Source: JBHIYN01 sp041984235 (lineage in GTDB: Bacteria > Pseudomonadota > Gammaproteobacteria > Ga0077536). From it: 64,000 bases of DNA. Under the pieces are notes generated by a model that saw only the letters and a list, made by a program, of their open reading frames with translations, did no database searches and was not told the origin of the DNA. The DNA lies in contig JBHIYN010000013.1 of the NCBI GenBank assembly GCA_041984235.1, positions 62,001 to 126,000 on the forward strand, given 5' to 3'. Position numbers and translations under genes: made by a program. This document shows, one piece after another, positions 56,928-64,000 of this stretch; position 1 is the first letter of the stretch; each line of letters begins with the position of its first letter.

Positions 56928-57480
56928 CGAAGAACACGGTTTCCTGCGCGCCCTGGAGGTGGATGTCGAAGGTGTAGTGATCGCCTTCGCGCCGCGCCAC
57001 CAGGGTCGCGCGGCGCGCGTCCGGCACCTGCGCGAGCACCGGGTCGGTGGCGTTGGCGGCGGCCTCGTCCTCGAAGTAGATGCGCGTGTAGAGGTGCACC
57101 AGCAGGCCGCGTGCGAACAGCGCGAGGTTGACGTGCGGCGCCTGGCGGCCGGCGGCGTCGTCGACCCCGCCGGGCTTGACGGTCTCGAACAGGAAACGGC
57201 CGTCGCCGTCGACCGCCGTGCGCCCGGCGCCGCGGAATCCCGCGCCGGCGTCGCCGCCATGACCGTCGCCATGACCGTCGCAATAACGGCCCTGGTCGTC
57301 GGCCTGCCAGATCTCGACCAGTGCGTCCGGCACCGGCACGCCGTCGCCGTCCAGCACCTGGCCCTGGATCACGATGTGCTGGCCGGGGGTGTCGTCGGCG
57401 ACCAGGCGGTTGGCGCCGGGCCAGTCCAGGCCGAGGTGGAAGTACGGCCCCACCGTCTGCGACGGCGTCAGCCCGCTCAC
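56920..57480 (-). CDS. pcaG: Protocatechuate 3,4-dioxygenase, alpha subunit
   Basis: 186 residues. LTPSQTVGPYFHLGLDWPG and the structural strand HIVIQGQVLDGDGVPVPDALVEIWQADDQGRY are typical of the non-catalytic alpha chain. A short Gly/His/Asp-rich insert (DGHGDGHGGDAG) follows GRYC. GTG at 57480 overlaps the pcaH stop. Works with PcaH. Confidence 0.93.
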   Translation of the reverse strand: MSGLTPSQTVGPYFHLGLDWPGANRLVADDTPGQHIVIQGQVLDGDGVPVPDALVEIWQADDQGRYCDGHGDGHGGDAGAGFRGAGRTAVDGDGRFLFETVKPGGVDDAAGRQAPHVNLALFARGLLVHLYTRIYFEDEAAANATDPVLAQVPDARRATLVARREGDHYTFDIHLQGAQETVFFDV

Positions 57481-58184
57481 GGCTCGCGCTCCAGCGGGGT
57501 CTGCGCCGCTCCGCGCAGGACGATGTCGAAGCGGTAGGCGAGCGCGTAGTCCGGCACGCTGCGTTCGATGTCGAACACCGACACCAGGCGCTCGCGCGCG
57601 GCAGGGTCGGCGACTGCGTTGAAGATCGGGTCCAGCGCCAGCAGCGGATCGCCGGGAAAGTACATCTGCGTCACCAGCCGCGAGGCCCAGGCCGGCCCGA
57701 ACAGCGAGAAATGGATGTGTCGCGGGCGCCAGGCATTGTGGTGGTTGCCCCACGGGTAGGCGCCGGGATCGATGGTGAGGAACTCGTAGCAGCCGTCGCC
57801 GTCGGTCAGCGCCGCGCCGGCGCCGGTGAAGGCGGGGTCCAGCGGCGCATCGTGCTGGTCGCCGTCATGCCGGTAGCGGCCGGCGGCGTTGGCCTGCCAC
57901 ACCTCGACCAGGGCATCGCGCTGCGGCCGCCCGTGCTCGTCGCTGACCCGGCCGTAGACGATGATGCGCTGGCCGAGCGCGCAGCCACCGTCGCCTTGGC
58001 GAGTCAGGTCGGCGGCCCCGGCGCGCAGCATCTCCGCGCCGTAACGCGGACCGCTGAGCTCGGAGACGGTGTGCGGGATCGCGATCGCCGCCTGGCGTGG
58101 CGCGCGCCGCGCGGTCGAACGGTAATCGGCGAAGGCATTGTCCGGGTAGACACCGGCCGGCACCGGCGCGACCACGCGCTTCAT
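57477..58184 (-). CDS. pcaH: Protocatechuate 3,4-dioxygenase, beta subunit
   Basis: 235 residues. Intradiol cleavage of protocatechuate to 3-carboxy-cis,cis-muconate. Fe(III) ligands are visible: Tyr in GRYRHDGD, Tyr in GAYPWGNHHNAW and the two His of RHIHFSLFG. ATG at 58184 overlaps the pcaJ stop (ATGA); the longer frame is a shadow of pcaJ. Confidence 0.95.
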   Translation of the reverse strand: MKRVVAPVPAGVYPDNAFADYRSTARRAPRQAAIAIPHTVSELSGPRYGAEMLRAGAADLTRQGDGGCALGQRIIVYGRVSDEHGRPQRDALVEVWQANAAGRYRHDGDQHDAPLDPAFTGAGAALTDGDGCYEFLTIDPGAYPWGNHHNAWRPRHIHFSLFGPAWASRLVTQMYFPGDPLLALDPIFNAVADPAARERLVSVFDIERSVPDYALAYRFDIVLRGAAQTPLEREP

Positions 58185-58849
58185 GCCGGCACCAGCTCGC
58201 GGCAGTCGGCGGCGAAGGTGAGCGGGGCGCCGGTCTTCGCCGCGAGCTCGTCGCGCGACAGCCCGGCGACGATGTCGGTCACCACCAGCCCGTCCGGGGT
58301 GACGTCGATCACGGCGAGATCGGAGTACACGCGGTCGACGCAGGCGAGCCCCGTCAGCGGCAGGTCGCAGCGCTCGACGATCTTGGGCGCGCCGTCCTTG
58401 GCGACGTGCGCGGAGAGCATCACCCACACGCGTTTCGCACCGGCGACGAGGTCCATCGCGCCGCCGACCGCCGGCGGCTTGGGTCCCGGCAGCGCCCAGT
58501 TGGCGATGTCGCCGTTGGCCGCGACCTGGTAGGCGCCGAGGATGGAGACGTCGATGTGACCGCCGCGGATCATGGCGAAGGAATCGGCGTGGTGGAAATA
58601 GGCGCCGCCCGGCAGGATGGTCACCGGCTGCTTGCCGGCGTTGATCAGATCCGGATCGGCATCGGCCGCGTCCGGCGCCGGGCCCATGCCGAGCAGCCCG
58701 TTCTCCGAGTGCAGCACGAACTCGCGCCCGGCCGGGATGTGGTCGGCCACCAGCATCGGCATGCCGATGCCGAGGTTGACGTAGGAGCCGTCGGCGATGT
58801 CGCCGGCGACACGCCGCGCGATGTCCGCCGCGGAAAGCCGTGCGCTCAT
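58181..58849 (-). CDS. pcaJ: 3-oxoadipate CoA-transferase, subunit B
   Basis: 222 residues. NLGIGMPMLVADHI and the catalytic glutamate in SENGLLGMGP mark the beta chain of a family I CoA-transferase. Transfers CoA from succinyl-CoA to beta-ketoadipate. ATG overlaps the pcaI stop (ATGA). Confidence 0.93.
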   Translation of the reverse strand: MSARLSAADIARRVAGDIADGSYVNLGIGMPMLVADHIPAGREFVLHSENGLLGMGPAPDAADADPDLINAGKQPVTILPGGAYFHHADSFAMIRGGHIDVSILGAYQVAANGDIANWALPGPKPPAVGGAMDLVAGAKRVWVMLSAHVAKDGAPKIVERCDLPLTGLACVDRVYSDLAVIDVTPDGLVVTDIVAGLSRDELAAKTGAPLTFAADCRELVPA

Positions 58850-59514
58850 GATCCCACCTCCACCAGGCGGCTGACGAAGATACCCGGGGTTACCACTGCT
58901 TCCGGGTCGACCATGTCGACCACCTCGCGCACCTCGGCCAGCGTGGTGTCAGCCGCCATCGCCATGATCGGGTTGAAGTTGCGCGCGGTCTTGGCGTAGG
59001 TGAGGTTGCCCCAGCGATCGCCGCTGCGCGCGTGGACCAGGGCGACGTCGGCGCGGATGGCGTGCTCCAGCACGTAGTGGCGACCGTCGAAGGTGCGCGT
59101 CTCCTTGCCTTCGGCGAGCGGCGTGCCGTAGGCGGTGGGGGTGTAGAACGCCGGCACCCCGGCGCCGCCGGCGCGGATGCGCTCGGCGAGCGTGCCCTGC
59201 GGCACGATCTCCAGCCCGACCTTGCCCGCCGCGTAGAGATCCTCGAACACCACCGAGCCGGAGGAGCGCGGGAAGGAGCAGACCATCTTGCCGACGCAGC
59301 CGGCGGTCAGCAGCGCGGCCAGGCCGTGCTCGCCGGAGCCGGCGTTGTTGCTGACCACGGTGAGATCTTTAAGGCCGAGATCACAGATCGCGGCGATCAG
59401 GTGCTCGGGCACGCCAGCGTCACCGAAGCCACCGACCAGCACGGTGGCGCCGTCGCGCAAGGCGGCGCAGTCCGCGACGATGGCGGCGGTCGTCGCGCAA
59501 CGCTTGTCGATCAT
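58846..59514 (-). CDS. pcaI: 3-oxoadipate CoA-transferase, subunit A
   Basis: 222 residues. ATVLVGGFGDAGVPEHLI, the GSGEHGLAALL loop and GTLAERIRAGGAGVPAFYTPTAYG are alpha-subunit signatures. First gene of pcaIJHG-pobA-pcaBC, transcribed from the region shared with the divergent P450. Related ketoacid CoA-transferases look similar; operon context supports 3-oxoadipate. Confidence 0.92.
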   Translation of the reverse strand: MIDKRCATTAAIVADCAALRDGATVLVGGFGDAGVPEHLIAAICDLGLKDLTVVSNNAGSGEHGLAALLTAGCVGKMVCSFPRSSGSVVFEDLYAAGKVGLEIVPQGTLAERIRAGGAGVPAFYTPTAYGTPLAEGKETRTFDGRHYVLEHAIRADVALVHARSGDRWGNLTYAKTARNFNPIMAMAADTTLAEVREVVDMVDPEAVVTPGIFVSRLVEVGS

Positions 59515-59572
59515 GCGGCCACTCCCTCCCCCTGACGGCCCGGATTATGCCAAGAATCGTGCTGCGCCGCCG

Positions 59573-59596
59573 GCGCCGATGGAGGACAATCGGCGC
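59573..59596. promoter_or_regulatory. Inverted repeat between pcaI and P450, possible operator
   Basis: GCGCCGAT and ATCGGCGC form a perfect 8-bp inverted repeat with an 8-base spacer in the 104-base divergent gap. The layout suits a dimeric repressor or activator controlling both directions. No IclR or LysR regulator is next to it. Confidence 0.45.
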
Positions 59597-59618
59597 ACGC
59601 CGCCCGCACACGAACATC

Positions 59619-60851
59619 ATGCCGACCCGCGACCTGCGCGAAGGACACATCGCGATCGAGCCGCCGCCCGGCGTGGCGACGTGGGACGTCGATCCCTACG
59701 ATCCGGCCATCCTGCTGGACCCCGAGCCCTGGTACACGGCGCTGCGCGAGCGCGGACCGTTCGTCTACCTGCCGCGCTACGCGGTGCTCGCCTGCGGGCG
59801 CTACGCCGAGACCCGCGAGGTCTTCTCCGACTGGCAGCGCTTCGTGTCCTCGCGCGGGGTCGGCCTCGCCGACTTCGCCTACGACGAGCCGTGGCGGCCG
59901 CCGAGCCGGGTGCTGGAAGTCGACCCGCCCTACCACACCCGGACCCGCACGGTGCTCATGCGCGTGCTCTCACCGCGCCGCGTGGCCGCGCTCGAGGCGG
60001 ACTTCAGAACAGCGGCGAACGCGCTCGTCGACGACCTCCTCGAACGCGGCCGCTGCGACGGCGTCGCCGACCTGGCCGAGGTCTTCCCGACCACCGTGTT
60101 CCCGCGCGCCGTCGGCCTGCGCGCCCCGGATCGCCGCCGCCTGGTCGACTACGGCGCGATGGTCTTCAACGCGCTCGGCCCGGACAACGCCCTGCGCCGC
60201 GCGGCGCTCGCACAAGGCGCGGACATCGTGCCCTGGATCACCGCGCAGTGCGCGCGCGACCAGTTGCACGAGGCAGGCTTCGGCGCCGACATCTACGCCG
60301 CCGCCGACGCCGGCGAGATCGACCAGGACGAGGCCGGCATGCTGGTGCGCTCGCTGCTCTCGGCCGGCATCGACACCACGGTCAGCGCGCTCGGCAACGC
60401 GCTGTGGTGCCTGGCCCATGCACCAGACCAGTTCGCGCGCCTGCGCGCGGAGCCCATGCTGGCCCGCAACGCCTTCGAGGAGAGCCTGCGCCTGACCTCG
60501 CCGGTGCACACCTTCTGCCGCACCGCGGCGGCGGACACCACGGTCGGCGACGTCGCCATCGCCGCCGACAGCAAGATCCTCTGCGTGCTCGGCGCGGCCA
60601 ACCTCGACCCGGCGCAGTTCGCCGCACCGGAACGCTTCGACGTCACCCGCCGCGCTACCGGCCATCTCGCCTTCGGCGTCGGCATCCATGCCTGCGTCGG
60701 GCAGAACGTGGCGCGTGCCGAGGGCGGCGCCGTGCTCACCGCGCTGGCCGAGCGCGTTGCCGCCATCGAGCCGGCCGGTGCAGCGCAGTGGAAACCGAAC
60801 AACGCAGTGCGCGCGCTGGCGCGCCTGCCGCTGCGGCTACGCCCCGCCTGA
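59619..60851 (+). CDS. Cytochrome P450, CYP199-like
   Basis: 410 residues of class I bacterial P450: I-helix SAGIDTTVSALGNAL, ExxR in EESLRLTSPVH and the heme loop FGVGIHACVG with the cysteine ligand. Overall pattern (PPYHTRTRTVLMRVLSPRRV, DLREGHIAIEPPPGV) is like CYP199A enzymes that O-demethylate 4-methoxybenzoate. Its place opposite the pca-pob operon fits release of 4-hydroxybenzoate for PobA. A ferredoxin and reductase are needed but not found nearby. The family assignment is inference. Confidence 0.87.
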   Translation: MPTRDLREGHIAIEPPPGVATWDVDPYDPAILLDPEPWYTALRERGPFVYLPRYAVLACGRYAETREVFSDWQRFVSSRGVGLADFAYDEPWRPPSRVLEVDPPYHTRTRTVLMRVLSPRRVAALEADFRTAANALVDDLLERGRCDGVADLAEVFPTTVFPRAVGLRAPDRRRLVDYGAMVFNALGPDNALRRAALAQGADIVPWITAQCARDQLHEAGFGADIYAAADAGEIDQDEAGMLVRSLLSAGIDTTVSALGNALWCLAHAPDQFARLRAEPMLARNAFEESLRLTSPVHTFCRTAAADTTVGDVAIAADSKILCVLGAANLDPAQFAAPERFDVTRRATGHLAFGVGIHACVGQNVARAEGGAVLTALAERVAAIEPAGAAQWKPNNAVRALARLPLRLRPA

Positions 60852-61487
60852 GCGCGCCATCCGACGTCGGCGCCACCAGCCAAGGACAGCAAAGGCGGTG
60901 TAGGCGACCATGCCCGCCGTCATCAGCCACAGGGCCAGCATCCAGTAGCGCTCCCGCTCCACGCCGCGCTGGATGGCGGCGAAGGGCAGGATGCGGCGGC
61001 CGCCGGCGTCGAGCTGCACGACCTCGAACAGGCCACCGTCCTCGCCGGCCGACCAGGTGCCGAGGCCGGCAATCCCGTCGCCGGTTCCCGGCAGGCGGTG
61101 GTCGGTGAGGCTTGCACGGTCGGAGAGGTCGGCGTCGGCACGCGGCGGCATGCGCCGCGCCCAGGCCGTGACGCGCGCGCCGGGGTGCAGGATCTCGCGC
61201 AACGCGCGGTACTCGGTACTGTCGTCACCGAGCCGGTCACCGGCGTTGAGCTGGAAGCTGGCGCCGATCCCCTGGAAACGGAGCTCGAGATAGGCGTACG
61301 ACTGGCGACCGGGCGTGCGCCGCTCGCGCACGTGGCTGACCGCCGCCTCGAACGGGCTCAGCGCCTCCAGCGCCGGCAGTGGCACCACCGTACGGGTCAT
61401 GTGCCCGGTCAGCGCGACCATCATCAGGGTCAGCACGACCAGCACCGACAGCGGCGCCTGCTCGCGGCGCGCGCGGGGCTCAGCCAT
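60837..61487 (-). CDS. Hypothetical membrane protein
   Basis: 216 residues. An N-terminal TM (LSVLVVLTLMMVALTG), an extracytoplasmic region of about 130 residues and a C-terminal TM (YWMLALWLMTAGMVAYTAFAVLGWW) with an RRRR tail. Not recognised as any family. Its 3' end overlaps that of the P450 by 15 bases, convergent. fumC is upstream on the same strand. Confidence 0.7.
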   Translation of the reverse strand: MAEPRARREQAPLSVLVVLTLMMVALTGHMTRTVVPLPALEALSPFEAAVSHVRERRTPGRQSYAYLELRFQGIGASFQLNAGDRLGDDSTEYRALREILHPGARVTAWARRMPPRADADLSDRASLTDHRLPGTGDGIAGLGTWSAGEDGGLFEVVQLDAGGRRILPFAAIQRGVERERYWMLALWLMTAGMVAYTAFAVLGWWRRRRMARSGGA

Positions 61488-61505
61488 CGGCCCGGCGCGC
61501 CCGCC

Positions 61506-62885
61506 TCACGCAATGCCGCCGGACGCCATGCGCGCCGGGTCGAGCAGGCGCTCGAGCTCGGCGCGCGGGATGTCACAGTGCTCGGCGGCGACCTCGATCA
61601 CCGGCCGCTCGCCGGCCATCGCCTCCTTCGCGATCCGCGCCGCGAGCGCATAGCCGATGCGCGGCGCCAGCGACGTCACCAGCATGCTGTTGCGCGCGAG
61701 CAGCGCGGCGAGGCGCGGCGCGTTGTAGCGCATGGGCGCGATGGAGCCCGCGAGGTGACGGCACGCCGCGCCGAGCAGGGCCACGCTCTGCAGCAGGTTG
61801 TAGGCCGCGACGGGCTGCATCACGTTGAGCTGGAAGTTACCGGACTGCGCCGCCGCGCACACCGTGGCGTCGTTGCCGATGACCTGCGCCGCGACCATCG
61901 CCACGGCCTCGGCGATGACCGGGTTGACCTTGCCCGGCATGATGCTGCTGCCGGGCTGGATGGGCTCCAGCAACACCTCGCTGAGGCCGGCCACCGGGCC
62001 GCTCGCCATCCAGCGCAGGTCGTTCGCGATCTTGAGCAACACCACCGCCAGCGCGCGCAGCTGGGCGCTGGCCTCCAGCGGCGTATCCAGCGCGCTGATG
62101 TCGCGGAAGCGATCACCCGACGGCACGAAGGCGATGCCGGTCGCGTGCCCGAGACGGGCGCAGGCGCGCGCGGCGAACTGCGGGTGCGCGTTGACCCCGC
62201 TGCCGACCGCGGTACCGCCGAGCGGCAGCTCGCACAGGCGCCGCACGGCGTCGTCCAGCCGCTCGCCAGCGAGCGCGAGCTGCGCCGCCCAGCCACCGAG
62301 CTCGTCGGCAACGCGCAAGGGGGTCGCGTCCATGAGATGGGTGCGTCCGGTCTTGACCAGTTCCGGGTACTCCGCCGCCTTGCGCCGCACGGTCGCGGCC
62401 AGGTCGTCCAGCGCCGGGCGCAGTTGTCCCGCGATCTCGCCGGCGACCGCGACCCTGAGCGCGGACGGGATGACGTCGTTGCTGCTCTGGCAGGCGTTGA
62501 CGTGATCGTTGGGGTGCACGCCGTCCGCGCCGCGGCGCGCGGCGAGCGTCGCCAGCACCTCGTTCATGTTCATGTTGGTGCTGGTGCCGGAGCCGGTCTG
62601 GAAGACGTCGACGACAAAGGCCTCCGCGTGCTCGCCGGCCGCGACCTCGGCCGCGGCCGCGACGATCGCCGTGCCGACGGGCTCGTCGATCACACCCAGC
62701 TCGACGTTGGCCTCAGCCGCGGCGCGCTTGATCGCGGCCAGCGCGCGGATGAACGGCGGCTGCAGGCGCAGATCGGAAATGCGGAAGTTGCCCGCCGCGC
62801 GCTGCGTCTGCGCGCCGTAGAGCGCGCCGGCCGGTACCTCGACGGTACCGAGACTGTCGGTTTCGGTGCGCGTGGTATCGGTCAT
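61506..62885 (-). CDS. fumC: Class II fumarate hydratase
   Basis: 459 residues. GSGTSTNMNMNEV, NDHVNACQSSNDVIPSALR, TGRTHLMDATPL and the signature GSSIMPGKVNPV. Interconverts fumarate and malate in the TCA cycle; the O2-stable iron-free type. An aspartase cannot be excluded by sequence alone but the pattern fits FumC. Confidence 0.93.
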   Translation of the reverse strand: MTDTTRTETDSLGTVEVPAGALYGAQTQRAAGNFRISDLRLQPPFIRALAAIKRAAAEANVELGVIDEPVGTAIVAAAAEVAAGEHAEAFVVDVFQTGSGTSTNMNMNEVLATLAARRGADGVHPNDHVNACQSSNDVIPSALRVAVAGEIAGQLRPALDDLAATVRRKAAEYPELVKTGRTHLMDATPLRVADELGGWAAQLALAGERLDDAVRRLCELPLGGTAVGSGVNAHPQFAARACARLGHATGIAFVPSGDRFRDISALDTPLEASAQLRALAVVLLKIANDLRWMASGPVAGLSEVLLEPIQPGSSIMPGKVNPVIAEAVAMVAAQVIGNDATVCAAAQSGNFQLNVMQPVAAYNLLQSVALLGAACRHLAGSIAPMRYNAPRLAALLARNSMLVTSLAPRIGYALAARIAKEAMAGERPVIEVAAEHCDIPRAELERLLDPARMASGGIA

Positions 62886-63018
62886 GGGCAGTCACCTCGT
62901 CGCGGCCCGCCCAGCATCGCGCGCCCGCGCGGCCGGGTCAAAGCCCCCGCGGCAGCGCTCGCCGAAGCGCGCCGGAACCAGTAAGATCGCCCCCTCGCCC
63001 GCCCCGGGCGAACTTCGT

Positions 63019-63094
<76 letters not shown>

Positions 63095-63648
63095 ATTCCC
63101 CTTCAGCCAAGCAATTTGGCCAACGTCAGGTGAGGCGGTAATTCAGTCCGGCAAAGTACGCCACCCGCATTCTCCGAGTCCCAGGCGGCGCCGAACACTC
63201 GAAGAAACAACTCGGCGACACTAGACTCCACGCGCTTCCTTAGGCGGCGGCCTCTTCTCTCCACGAGTTCGTCCCTTTCGTCACCGCCTTATCACGACGT
63301 TGAGATGCGCCCGGCGCCATTCTAGCTCGGCGCCATTGCAGACTTCCCGGATATCTTAATGTCGCTGGATGACAGCCAGGTCATTATTCCGTCCTCCTCC
63401 ACTTTGGCCGGTTGCAGGGCGGAAGGTCTTTCCAATACCGGGTGATGCCCTGGAGCCGGAAATACCAAGAACCAGTGGCGATCCGTCCATTTAACGGAAT
63501 TTGTGCTAACTACGGGCCCGGCAGATTTCGCCCTGTAGCCCACCGGGTAGTACAGTTGTAATTGCGTGGGACAAGGAACAGGAACGCAAGTTTATTCGCG
63601 TTACGGCAGCGCGATGAAGGGACTCAACAAAAGGACGAAGGGGGTAGG
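63095..63648. other. Lower-GC region after tRNA-Ala, no clear gene
   Basis: Base composition is visibly less GC-rich than the rest of the window. A frame on the minus strand (63322-63543) ends in KISGKSAMAPS and could be a remnant gene; it has no recognisable domain and a weak start. No second copy of the tRNA 3' end was seen within reach. A 12-codon frame at 63614-63652 overlaps the next gene's ATG (ATGA). Confidence 0.45.
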
Positions 63649-64000
63649 ATGAAGGGACATGACAGTAATGCCCAGGGTGACTCCGACGTACTCACAAGCG
63701 GACCTGCAGACCTATCGCCTGAAACTGCTGGCAAAGGCTCGACGAATCCTAACGGCTCAGTTGATCAAAGTTCAGAAGATACCAAATCGGGCGAGGTTTG
63801 CGACGAATCCGGGGCTGTAGGGGTCCTCGCAAACGGTCTGGTCGTTCCCGACCGTGCGCGCCGCCTCCACCCGAAGGATCTTGCAGCTCTCAAGGGGGAG
63901 CTCTCACCTCGCCCCAGTCTTCTCAACCGGGTGAAAGAAGGGCTTGCGCTTGTCGAACGGTTCGCGATTTTCCTAACGATCCTGAGCGCTATCGGAGTAA
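63649..64000 (+). CDS. Unrecognised protein, truncated by the window edge
   Basis: 117 codons open at the right edge. The first 60 residues are Ser/Gly/Asp-rich and look disordered. Residues about 66-103 are charged (RRLHPKDLAALKGEL), and a hydrophobic segment starts near residue 104 (FAIFLTILSAIGV), perhaps the first TM. ATG at 63649 has GGGGGT upstream. The base composition and codon use are unlike the chromosomal genes to the left. No family recognised. Confidence 0.55.
   Translation, partial: MKGHDSNAQGDSDVLTSGPADLSPETAGKGSTNPNGSVDQSSEDTKSGEVCDESGAVGVLANGLVVPDRARRLHPKDLAALKGELSPRPSLLNRVKEGLALVERFAIFLTILSAIGV

Noticed and set aside
63322..63543. 73-residue minus-strand frame
   Set aside because: Weak GTG start, no motif, and an open stretch upstream without start codons; at most a gene remnant, so mentioned only in the regional note.

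Overview
The window is about 64 kb of GC-rich chromosome from a gammaproteobacterium. Gene order supports this: rhlB facing trxA-rho, tesA facing ybbA-ybbP, rpsU-yqeY-dnaG-rpoD followed by tRNA-Ile2, and a folate/plsY/tsaD neighbourhood. An ATP sulfurylase of the type used by sulfur oxidisers suggests a Chromatiales-like sulfur bacterium, but this is inference. Start codons are often GTG or TTG, and consecutive genes often overlap by 4 bases (ATGA or GTGA).

Layout. 1-4.4 kb: rhlB, lptM, lysA and a truncated glnA lie on the minus strand; glnA has a sigma-54 promoter and two NtrC-like sites. 4.1-12.2 kb: trxA-rho, a quasi-palindromic repeat, hinT, sat, a NUDIX hydrolase with tesA, then ybbA-ybbP. 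12.2-21.5 kb: a cupin, hemH, two tandem copies of the same repeat family, yjbQ, a nitroreductase, a cereblon-like CULT protein, slt, an epimerase, cca, a cyclase-FHA protein and msrA. 21.5-27.5 kb: uppP, a MidA-type methyltransferase, a FolM-like reductase without a normal start codon, a lipoprotein, folK, folB, plsY and tsaD. 27.6-32.7 kb: the macromolecular synthesis operon, then a tRNA-Ile(CAU) split by a group I intron.

33-39.4 kb: a PEP-CTERM protein and a complete moxR-mxaSACKL cluster with no methanol dehydrogenase beside it; mxaA appears to start at ATT. 39.4-54 kb: a LysR regulator, a DUF429-like protein, a ChaC-like enzyme, a glycerol block (phosphodiesterase, glpK, glpD), a SoxH-like metallohydrolase, an HD phosphohydrolase, an RND pump with its adaptor, and a TPR protein. 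54-60.9 kb: an aromatic block, pcaIJHG-pobA-pcaBC, facing a CYP199-like P450. Together these could take a 4-methoxybenzoate-like compound to 4-hydroxybenzoate, protocatechuate and the beta-ketoadipate route; pcaD and pcaF are absent here. 60.8-63.1 kb: a membrane protein, fumC and tRNA-Ala(CGC).

The last 0.9 kb, just after tRNA-Ala, has visibly lower GC and holds only an unrecognised truncated gene, so it may be the edge of an integrated element.
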